38,549 nucleotides of DNA from Faunimonas pinastri (GTDB lineage: Bacteria; Pseudomonadota; Alphaproteobacteria; Rhizobiales; Afifellaceae): the NCBI RefSeq assembly GCF_900110915.1, contig NZ_FOFG01000020.1:1-38549 (forward strand), given 5' to 3'. The notes beneath the pieces were generated by a model, which did no database searches, had not been told where the DNA came from, and worked only from the letters and a program-made list of their open reading frames with translations. The translations under genes were made by a program, and so were the position numbers. This document shows positions 32,050 through 38,549 of the stretch, piece after piece (positions within the stretch are counted from its first letter, which is position 1; each line of letters opens with the position of its first letter).

Positions 32050-33579
32050 TTGGACACGCGAACCGAAACGGGCTTCTCCGACACGCTGCGGCTGGCCGGG
32101 ATCGGCTGGAAACGGAAAGGCCTCGTCCTGCTGGTGGGCGGCCTCTGCTTCGCCGCCGCATGCTACCAGATCTCGACCCTGCCACGGGAATACCAGGCCG
32201 AGGCGCTGGTGCTCTTGCCGGGCGCGGCCGGGCAGGACCCGTTCGAGGCCGGCAACCGGATCACCCCGTCCGCCGACCCCTTCGCCATCCGCAGCGCGGT
32301 CGAGGTGCTGGCCAGCGACGAGATGAGCCGCCGCGTCATCGATCGCCTTTCGCTGGCCGCCAACAAGGCCTTCACCACCGAGCACCCGTCCGTCTTCGCC
32401 CGGCTGAAGCGGCAAGCCGTGGATGGGATCAGGCGCCTCCTGCCGAACACATCCGCTCAGGCCGCTTCGGGCGATGCACCGGACCGGTTGATCCGGCTCT
32501 ACCAGTCGCGGGTCTCCGTCTTCGACGATGGCAAGTCGATGATCGCGCGCATCGTCGTCCGGCTGCCGGACGCGGCGCTTGCCGCCGCCATCGCCAACGC
32601 GCATGCGAGCGCCTTCATCGACGGCGAGCTGGAAGCCCGCGCCCAGAGCCAGCAGCAGATCGGCAGCTGGCTCGACGACGAACTCACCCGCAACAGCGCG
32701 CAGCTCAAGATCTCCGAGGCGGCCGTGCAGGCCTTCCGGCGCGATAACGGGCTGGTGCTGGCCAAGGGCTCGACCGGCGCGGAGCAGAACCTGGCGTTCA
32801 TCAGCGAGCGCCTCGCGCAGGTGCGCGGCGACATCGCCGCCCGCTCCGCCCGGCGCGACGAGCTCCGCCACATCGTCGACGGCGGCGAGATCCAGGGCAC
32901 CAGCGAGATCTGGGCCATCCCGGTGCTTGCCAAGCTGCGCGACCAGCAGGTGGAGGCCCGCGCCAATCTCAATCGTCTGCAGCGCGTTCTGGCCGCCGAC
33001 AATCCCAGCATCGAGGCCGCCCGGCAGGAGCTTGCCGGCGTGGACGAAACCATCCGCCAGGAACTGGCGCGCGTCGAGCAGAGCTATGCCGCCGATCTCG
33101 CCACCGCGACCGCGGAGGAGCAGGCGCTGGAAAGGCAGGTGAGCGATGCCGCCGCCCGGAAATCGGCGTCGGACGAGGCCAATATCGGACTGAGCACGCT
33201 GGAGGCGATCACCAATGCCCGGCGCGTCGCCTACGATTCCGTGTTGAACCGCTACAATACCCTGCTGGCGGCGAAGGGGTTGCAGATCCCCGACACACGC
33301 CTCGTGTCCCACGCCGTCGCGCCCTCCAGCGCGTCCTCGCCGAAGACCAGCCTGTTGATGGCAATCAGCCTGATCATCTCGCTGGCGATCGGGCTGGGGG
33401 CGGCGCTGCTGGTCGAAGCCCGTGCCGCCGCAAGGCTGCGCCGCGCAAGCTCGGCCCGGCCCGAGGCGGAGGAGCCGGCCTCCGGCTGGACCGGCGAAAC
33501 GGTGTACCCGCTCGCCGCCGATCGCGTTCACGGCGGCGCCGTCCGCCCGGCGCCCGCCAGTTCCCGGCTGACGTCATGA
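32050..33579 (+). CDS. Polysaccharide co-polymerase / chain-length determinant (Wzz/GumC-like)
   Basis: A 509-residue protein with one membrane helix near residues 23-41 (LVLLVGGLCFAAACYQI), a long periplasmic part with coiled-coil heptads (about 180-410), a LNRYNTLLAAKGLQIPDTRL block and a second helix at about 434-457. It sets chain length with the polymerase and links to the export protein. There is no C-terminal tyrosine-kinase domain; the protein ends about 50 residues after the second helix with a Pro/Ala-rich tail. The start is TTG at 32050, chosen for GGGAG seven bases upstream; the frame to 31900 overlaps the exoY-like gene. The stop overlaps the flippase start (ATGA). Confidence 0.88.
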   Translation: MDTRTETGFSDTLRLAGIGWKRKGLVLLVGGLCFAAACYQISTLPREYQAEALVLLPGAAGQDPFEAGNRITPSADPFAIRSAVEVLASDEMSRRVIDRLSLAANKAFTTEHPSVFARLKRQAVDGIRRLLPNTSAQAASGDAPDRLIRLYQSRVSVFDDGKSMIARIVVRLPDAALAAAIANAHASAFIDGELEARAQSQQQIGSWLDDELTRNSAQLKISEAAVQAFRRDNGLVLAKGSTGAEQNLAFISERLAQVRGDIAARSARRDELRHIVDGGEIQGTSEIWAIPVLAKLRDQQVEARANLNRLQRVLAADNPSIEAARQELAGVDETIRQELARVEQSYAADLATATAEEQALERQVSDAAARKSASDEANIGLSTLEAITNARRVAYDSVLNRYNTLLAAKGLQIPDTRLVSHAVAPSSASSPKTSLLMAISLIISLAIGLGAALLVEARAAARLRRASSARPEAEEPASGWTGETVYPLAADRVHGGAVRPAPASSRLTS

Positions 33580-34961
33580 GCCTGGACGGCGAGGCCAATC
33601 CGGGCGCCGGGTTCTGGCGCCCCTTCCGGGGTGCGGGATCGCTGATCGTGACGGTCGTGGCGACGCGGACCCCCCTCGCCTCCGCCATCAGAACGGTGGT
33701 GACCCGCGCCACCGTTCTCAGCATCAATCTCGGCACGGGCATCCTGATCGCCCGTTCTCTCGGACCGGAAGGCAGGGGCCAGCTCGCGGCGATCGGCCTG
33801 GGCGTCGGCTTCTTCGCGAGCCTCCTGTCCTTCGGATTACCGAGTTCCATCGTCTTCAACATCAAGCGCCATCCGGAGGAGCGCCCGGCTTTGCTCGCCG
33901 CCGTGTTCCTCATGGCGCTGGCGCTCGGGCTGATCGCCATCCCGCCGGGCCTGGCGTTGATCCCGCACTGGCTCGGCTCCTATCCCCCGGAAATACGCTG
34001 GGCGGCACGGCTCTTCATGTTCCAGGCACCGATGATCCTGCTGGTGCCGGTCTGCCACGCCGCGCTGGAGGCGAGCGGCGAGTTCACCCTTTCCAACCTC
34101 GCATGGTTCGCCTCGCCCGCTCTGTCGCTCGTCTTTCTGGGCCTGCTCGCCCTGCTTGAGACGAACGTGACCCCGTTGCGCGTGGCGTTGGCGGTGGTGG
34201 CCGGCGGCGTTCTGCCGCTTGGCTGGATGTTCGTGCTGCTCTGGCGCTATCGCCCTTCCCTCAGCGGCCTCCGGAGCGCCGCGCGACACCTCGCGGGGTA
34301 TGGGTCGCGTGCCTATGCGATCGACCTCGTGGTGGCGCTTGCCGGGCAGGTGGATCAGATCCTCGTGGTGGGAATGCTCACCTCGCGCGGGGCGGGCTCC
34401 TATGTCGTGGCGGTCAGCGTGACGCGCGTGCTGGCGGTGGTGCAGGCCTCCGTCGCCACGGTGCTGTTCCCCTTTGCTTCCGGCCGATCCACCGAGGAAG
34501 CCGTGGCCGCCGTCGCGCTTGCCACGCGATGGGTGCTGATCTTCACCGCATTCGGCTGCGCCTTTCTTTTCGCGGTCGGGCCCGCCTTGCTGGTCCTCGT
34601 CTACGGCCCGGATTTCACGGCGGCGGCATCGCTGCTCCGCATTCTTCTGGTCGAGGCCCTGCTGTCGAGCATGGTCGCCATTCTCGCGCAGAGCTTCATG
34701 GCGCTGGCCCGGCCGGGCTGGGTCGCCGTTTCGCAGCTGGCCGGCGTCGCCCTGGAAGTGCCGCTGATGCTGATCCTGATCCCGCGCTTCGGGCTCGCCG
34801 GCGCCGGCACGGCGCTGCTCATCGCGAGCGCCCTCCGGCTGATCCTGATTCTCGCCTCCTACCCGCTGGTCCTCCGCGTTCCCGTGCCGCGTCTCTGGCT
34901 CGGGTCCGACGACGTCACCATGCTGCGCGAGGCGCTGATTTCCCTGAGGGAGCGGCGATGA
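33576..34961 (+). CDS. Polysaccharide flippase, Wzx/MurJ-superfamily type
   Basis: A 461-residue membrane protein with about twelve hydrophobic segments. The start of the fold reads TRATVLSINLGTGILIARSLGPEGRGQLA, the LGPEGRG motif being common in Wzx-type exporters. Mid-protein QVDQILVVGMLTSRGAGSYV and late FGLAGAGTALLIASALRLIL support this. It would flip the lipid-linked repeat unit across the inner membrane for the polymerase. The gene overlaps its upstream and downstream neighbours by four bases each, so co-translation is likely. About 40 extra residues precede the first helix. The repeat-unit substrate is unknown. Confidence 0.9.
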   Translation: MSLDGEANPGAGFWRPFRGAGSLIVTVVATRTPLASAIRTVVTRATVLSINLGTGILIARSLGPEGRGQLAAIGLGVGFFASLLSFGLPSSIVFNIKRHPEERPALLAAVFLMALALGLIAIPPGLALIPHWLGSYPPEIRWAARLFMFQAPMILLVPVCHAALEASGEFTLSNLAWFASPALSLVFLGLLALLETNVTPLRVALAVVAGGVLPLGWMFVLLWRYRPSLSGLRSAARHLAGYGSRAYAIDLVVALAGQVDQILVVGMLTSRGAGSYVVAVSVTRVLAVVQASVATVLFPFASGRSTEEAVAAVALATRWVLIFTAFGCAFLFAVGPALLVLVYGPDFTAAASLLRILLVEALLSSMVAILAQSFMALARPGWVAVSQLAGVALEVPLMLILIPRFGLAGAGTALLIASALRLILILASYPLVLRVPVPRLWLGSDDVTMLREALISLRERR

Positions 34962-35848
34962 ACGAGCATTCGACATTTCGGGCCGGTTTCCCGGAGATCG
35001 CCAAGGCCTCGCCCGGGACGGAAGGGCTCGCCTCCGCCGCGCCCGGAACGGCGAAGCCGGTGCGAAGCCTCACCGCGCTGATCATCGCGCAGGACGAGGA
35101 AGACTGCATCGCCCGCGCGGTTCTGTCCTGCCGGCCCTTCGCCGACGAGATCCTCGTGGTGGATGGCGGCAGCCGCGACGGCACCGCGGACGCCGCGCGC
35201 GAGGCGGGCGCAAGGGTGCTCGTCAACGCCTGGCCCGGCTATGCCCGGCAGCGCAACTTCGCCGCCGAGCATGCCGGGGAAGACTGGGTCTTCTTCATCG
35301 ACGCGGACGAAGCGGTCGGCAGCGAACTCGCCGAGGCGATCACCGCCTGGAAGGCGCGGCCAGAGGCCGATCCCCTTCAGGCCTTCGCCGTCACCCGCAT
35401 GAACAACTTCTTCGACACCTGGTGGACGAAAGGCGAGCGGCAGGTCCGCCTCTACAACCGGCGGCAACACCGCATCCGCAACGTGCTGGTTCACGAGACG
35501 CCGGACGCCACGCCGGACCAGATCGTGCAGCTACCCGGCCGCCTCTGGCATTTCGGCTTCCGCTCCGTCGGCAATCTGGTGATGCGGTTCAACCGCTACA
35601 CCGGGCTGGAGGCTGAGAAGGCCTATCTCGGCGGCCGGCGCTTCAGCCTGTTCCGGCTGATGTGGCGGCCGCCGGCGCGCTTCGTGCAGCAATATCTCGT
35701 GCATCGCCTTTGCCGGGAGGGAATGGCCGGCTTCTCCGCCTCGGTTCTCTGGGTGTTCTACGAGGTCTTCACCGAGATCAAGCTCTACGAACTCCAGTGG
35801 CAGGCCCGGCGGACGGCGCCCCCGCAAACGCCGGAGGCGCTGCCATGA
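34958..35848 (+). CDS. Glycosyltransferase family 2 (WaaE/KdtX-like)
   Basis: A 296-residue GT-A enzyme. SLTALIIAQDEEDCIARAV opens the fold, with ILVVDGGSRDGTADAAREAG for nucleotide binding and DWVFFIDADEAVG, whose DAD is the metal-binding motif. NAWPGYARQRNFA and RLYNRRQHRIRNVLVHE place it near the WaaE/KdtX group of inverting transferases. A hydrophobic C-terminal stretch (FSASVLWVFYEVFTEIKLYE) could touch the membrane. ATG at 34958 overlaps the flippase stop. It probably adds a beta-linked sugar to the repeat unit. Donor and acceptor are not readable. Confidence 0.9.
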   Translation: MNEHSTFRAGFPEIAKASPGTEGLASAAPGTAKPVRSLTALIIAQDEEDCIARAVLSCRPFADEILVVDGGSRDGTADAAREAGARVLVNAWPGYARQRNFAAEHAGEDWVFFIDADEAVGSELAEAITAWKARPEADPLQAFAVTRMNNFFDTWWTKGERQVRLYNRRQHRIRNVLVHETPDATPDQIVQLPGRLWHFGFRSVGNLVMRFNRYTGLEAEKAYLGGRRFSLFRLMWRPPARFVQQYLVHRLCREGMAGFSASVLWVFYEVFTEIKLYELQWQARRTAPPQTPEALP

Positions 35849-37107
35849 ACCGCGAGCGATTCCAGCCGGGCGCGGGCCCCGGCGACGGCCGGATCCTGCG
35901 CTTCGATACGGGTCTTGCCACCGGAAGCGCGGCCGCGAACGTCGTTCCGCTCCGCCGCTCCACCACCATCCTGAGTGTGCTGGAGATCGGCATGGCGTGG
36001 ACCACGGGCAGCTCCGGCGGGCTGGACCGGGCCTTTCACGATCTGGTCGAGGCCCTGCCGGGCCAGGGCGTCCGCGTGACCGGGCTCGTGCGCGCTCCGG
36101 AAGACGCGGCGCTGCGGACCTTCGGGCGGGTGCATTCATTCTCCGCGCCGAGGGCCGGCCTGCCCTCCCAGCTTCTCGGTCTCAGGCGCAGCTTCGCCGA
36201 ACTCTCCCGCAGCGACGGCTTCGATCTCGTCGCCGCCCATTTCGCGCTTTATGCCGCGCCGATCCTGCAGGGCCTGAGCAAGCGCCCCTTCGTCATGCAC
36301 TTCCACGGTCCGTGGGCGGCGGAGGCGGCGCAGGAAGGCTCGTCGCGCGGGGTCGTCGCGGCCAAGTCCCTGCTGGAACGCAGCGTCTATCGCCGCGCCG
36401 ACCGGGTCGTGGTGCTCTCCCAGGCCTTTCGCGACCTCGTGGTCCGGAGCTACGGCGTGCAGGAGCGGCGCGTTCACGTGATCCCCGGCGGCGTCGATCT
36501 GGAACGCTTCGCCGTGCCGGAAAGCCGCTTCGAGGCGCGCCGCCTGCTGGGCTGGCCGACCAGCCGGCCCATTCTCGTTTCGGTCCGCAGGCTCACCCGG
36601 CGCATGGGGCTGGATCGACTGATCGAGGCCATGCCCGCCGTCGTAAAGCGGCACCGCGACGTGCTCTTGATGATCGGCGGCACCGGCTTGCTGAGGCCCG
36701 AACTGGAAGAGCGGATTCGCCAGACGGACCTCGCGCGCAACGTGCGCCTGCTCGGCTTCGTGCCCGACGAGGACCTGCCCCTCGCCTATCGCGCGGCGGA
36801 TCTCAACGTGGTGCCGACGGCCACTCTGGAGGGCTTCGGCCTCGTCGCGGCGGAAGCGCTCGCGGCAGGCACCCCCTCGCTGGTGACGCCCGTCGGCGGC
36901 TTGCCGGAGGTGGTGGCGCCGCTTTCGGAGCATCTCGTCTGCGCCTCCGCGAGCCCCGGGGATCTGGCCCAGGCCCTGATCGACATCCTGGACGGGCGCG
37001 TTTGCCTGCCGGACTCCGAGACATGCCGCGCCTACGCCACCGACCGCTTTTCCACCGAGCGAGTCGCGGAACGAACCGCCGAACTCTATCGCGAGCTGGT
37101 GGGCTGA
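35845..37107 (+). CDS. Glycosyltransferase family 4 (second)
   Basis: A 420-residue GT-B enzyme. The first half carries TTGSSGGLDRAFHDLVEALP (acceptor loop) and FVMHFHGPWAAE. The second half has VHVIPGGVDLERF, PILVSVRRLTRRMGLDRLIE, LLMIGGTGLL and the EX7E-type motif in TLEGFGLVAAEALAAGTPSL, followed by TPVGGLPEVV. These are standard for retaining GT4 transferases. The ATG at 35845 overlaps the GT2 stop (ATGA); about 50 loosely conserved residues precede the first strand. It would add another sugar in the cytoplasm, possibly mannose from the manC product. Specificity is inference. Confidence 0.92.
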   Translation: MNRERFQPGAGPGDGRILRFDTGLATGSAAANVVPLRRSTTILSVLEIGMAWTTGSSGGLDRAFHDLVEALPGQGVRVTGLVRAPEDAALRTFGRVHSFSAPRAGLPSQLLGLRRSFAELSRSDGFDLVAAHFALYAAPILQGLSKRPFVMHFHGPWAAEAAQEGSSRGVVAAKSLLERSVYRRADRVVVLSQAFRDLVVRSYGVQERRVHVIPGGVDLERFAVPESRFEARRLLGWPTSRPILVSVRRLTRRMGLDRLIEAMPAVVKRHRDVLLMIGGTGLLRPELEERIRQTDLARNVRLLGFVPDEDLPLAYRAADLNVVPTATLEGFGLVAAEALAAGTPSLVTPVGGLPEVVAPLSEHLVCASASPGDLAQALIDILDGRVCLPDSETCRAYATDRFSTERVAERTAELYRELVG

Positions 37108-37129
37108 GCGGTCCGACCAGGAGATCACC

Positions 37130-38419
37130 ATGACGCAGAACCAGTCCCGCTCCTTCCGCCTTCTCCGCTCGGCCCCAACATGGCGGCTGCCGCTCCTTGG
37201 CCTTGCCGCCGGATGCGCCGGGTTCCTCGCCTCGCCCGCTCATGCGGAATACCGGCTGGCCTCCGGCGACACGATCGAGGTCACCATCGCCGGCGAACCC
37301 GGCCTCGGCCGGCGCGCCCGCATCGATCTCGATGGCCGCGTGGCCGTTCCCCTGATCGGGGAAATGCCGGCGGCCGGCCTTTCGCTTGACGACCTCCGCG
37401 CGCAAATCCAGACCGGCATGGCGAGCAAGGTGCTGCGCCGTCGCAGCGCGGACGGGCGGGAATATCCCGTCACCTTTTCCAGCGACGAGATCTCGGTCGA
37501 TGTCGCCGAATACAGACCCGTCTATATCTCCGGCGACGTCAGCAAGCCCGGCGAGCAAGGTTTCCGGCCGGGCATGACGCTGCGGCAGGCGGTGGCGCTG
37601 GCGGGCGGCTACGACATCGTCTCGCAGCGGATCGCCAGTCCCGCCTTCCAGATCGCCGATCTCAATGCCCAGCGCGACCTGCTCCTGCCGCAGCTTGCCG
37701 ACGCGCAGGCCAATATCGCCCGCATCCAAGCGGAGATCGGCGGCAAGAACGAGATCAGCGGCTCACAAATCGCGGCCGCCGGCGGCGCGGACACCGTGCC
37801 CCCCGGCCTCGTGCAGACGCAGAACACGCAGATCAGCCTGCGCAATGCCGGCCAGGAGCGGGAGAAGACGTATCTCGTCGAGGCCCAGAAGGCGGTGCAG
37901 TCCCGCATCGAGGCGCTGAACGACCAGCAGCAGAAGGAATCGCAGGGCGCGCAGGAAGACGTCAACGAGCTGACCCGCGCGCAGAACCTGTCGCAGCGCG
38001 GCCTCCTGACATCCGACCGGCTCGTGGATGCCCGACGCTCGCAGCTGCTTTCCGCCACGCGCCTGCTGCAGACGCTGGCGGAAACCGCGCAGAGCGAAAA
38101 GGACAAGCAGGAGCTGGCATGGAAGATCGGGAGCTTCGACGACCAACACAAGCTGGAGCTCCTGCAGGCGCTGCAGGATGCCAGCCTGAAGCTCGCCATG
38201 GTGAGGTCGCAGATCCGTGGCGTCGACGAGAAGCTGATGGTGCTGGGACCGCGCTCGCAGCTCATCGCCAATGATCGGCAGAAGCCGCAGCTCGCGATCT
38301 TCCGCAACGCCGCGTCAGGCGGCCAGATCGCGGCTGACGAGAACACGGAACTGCTTCCGGGCGATGTCGTGGACGTGAAGCTTCCGCGCCGTCCCTTCCC
38401 CGAATTGTCGATGGAGTGA
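37130..38419 (+). CDS. Polysaccharide export protein, ExoF/Wza-type
   Basis: A 429-residue exported protein. A signal peptide of about 39 residues ends in ASPAHA before EYRLASGD. YRLASGDTIEVTIAGEPGLG begins the polysaccharide export (Poly_export) domain, followed by an SLBB-like part with VYISGDVSKPGEQGFRPGMT. From about residue 180 to 380 there is a long coiled coil (many Gln, Glu, Leu; DRLVDARRSQLLSATRLLQT), as in ExoF but not in the shorter Wza. A last LLPGDVVDVKLP block closes the fold. No lipobox Cys is at the cleavage site. It probably forms the periplasmic link of the export channel. It is the last intact gene before the insertion sequence. Confidence 0.88.
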   Translation: MTQNQSRSFRLLRSAPTWRLPLLGLAAGCAGFLASPAHAEYRLASGDTIEVTIAGEPGLGRRARIDLDGRVAVPLIGEMPAAGLSLDDLRAQIQTGMASKVLRRRSADGREYPVTFSSDEISVDVAEYRPVYISGDVSKPGEQGFRPGMTLRQAVALAGGYDIVSQRIASPAFQIADLNAQRDLLLPQLADAQANIARIQAEIGGKNEISGSQIAAAGGADTVPPGLVQTQNTQISLRNAGQEREKTYLVEAQKAVQSRIEALNDQQQKESQGAQEDVNELTRAQNLSQRGLLTSDRLVDARRSQLLSATRLLQTLAETAQSEKDKQELAWKIGSFDDQHKLELLQALQDASLKLAMVRSQIRGVDEKLMVLGPRSQLIANDRQKPQLAIFRNAASGGQIAADENTELLPGDVVDVKLPRRPFPELSME

Positions 38420-38457
38420 CGGATGGCGGTTTAAGTTCGACTCCCGGGCGGGCCTAG

Positions 38458-38549
38458 GTTCTGAACTCATTAAGGGTTGAGCTTCTGGTCGAAGGCTGAT
38501 TCACCTGTTCGGGGAGGAGCATGGTGATGGCGCGTTACGATCTCAGCGA
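38458..38549 (+). mobile_element. Left end of an IS5-like insertion sequence (partial)
   Basis: After the export gene the sequence changes character at about 38454, where CTAG is followed by GGTTCTGAACTCATTAAGGG. A transposase start with an excellent ribosome site comes about 60 bases later, the usual layout of IS5-family left ends. CTAG (38454-38457) matches the YTAR target preference of the IS5 group, so the boundary is probably at 38457 or 38458. The right end lies outside the window, so terminal repeats cannot be checked. Confidence 0.5.
38521..38549 (+). CDS. IS5-family transposase, N-terminal fragment
   Basis: Only nine codons are visible, reading MVMARYDLS. MARYDLSD is the usual beginning of IS5-family DDE transposases of rhizobia and relatives. 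GGGGAGGAGC directly precedes the first ATG (38521); a second in-frame ATG at 38527 would also serve. Cut off by the window edge, so intactness is unknown. Confidence 0.6.

Noticed and set aside
38431-38455. Sequence resembling a tRNA T-arm (GTTCGACTC)
   Set aside because: The flanking bases do not pair as a T-stem and no anticodon or acceptor arm can be drawn upstream; not a tRNA or a clear attachment site.

Overview
The window is a GC-rich (visibly about two-thirds G+C) chromosomal or megaplasmid segment. Its gene families suggest an alphaproteobacterium, most likely Hyphomicrobiales: a UgpC/MalK-type sugar ABC transporter next to an IclR regulator, ACS-type MFS and FCD-GntR regulators, ExoY/ExoF-type polysaccharide genes and an IS5-type element. 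This placement is inferred from gene content only. I found no rRNA, tRNA or CRISPR array.

Left part (1-6601): a sugar uptake and oxidation module. A leftward operon encodes a binding protein, two permeases, an ATPase and the start of a short-chain dehydrogenase. A divergent operon encodes an IclR regulator, a lactonase-type amidohydrolase and a RhaM-like mutarotase. The set fits oxidation of a free sugar, probably a 6-deoxy sugar such as L-fucose or L-rhamnose. Middle-left (6709-10622): a rightward operon of a Gfo/Idh/MocA oxidoreductase, a class III CoA-transferase, a solute-binding-protein-like protein without a signal peptide, and a MaoC hydratase. This points to CoA-ester chemistry on an unknown substrate.

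Middle (10638-19365): two related isochorismatase-fold hydrolases, an N-formylglutamate-amidohydrolase-like protein and a glutamine-synthetase-like ligase. These are followed by an ACS-family MFS transporter, a galactonate-dehydratase-type enolase and its FCD-GntR regulator, whose upstream region holds a perfect 17-bp palindrome. Divergent from the regulator is a CynX-like MFS transporter.

Right part (19509-38419): an exopolysaccharide locus with a small non-ribosomal peptide system inside it. manC supplies GDP-mannose. A leftward block encodes an A-T initiation protein, a C-A-T-TE termination protein and an Sfp-type phosphopantetheinyl transferase, enough for a dipeptide. The second adenylation domain reads as glycine-specific, and the thioesterase has Cys where Ser is usual. 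Rightward genes encode a Wzy/ligase-like polymerase, an ExoY-type initiating transferase, a Wzz/GumC-type co-polymerase without kinase, a Wzx flippase, three glycosyltransferases and an ExoF-type export protein, several joined by 4-bp ATGA overlaps. The right edge enters an IS5-like insertion sequence. The joint NRPS-exopolysaccharide layout, the Cys thioesterase and the cytosolic SBP-like protein are the points most worth following up.
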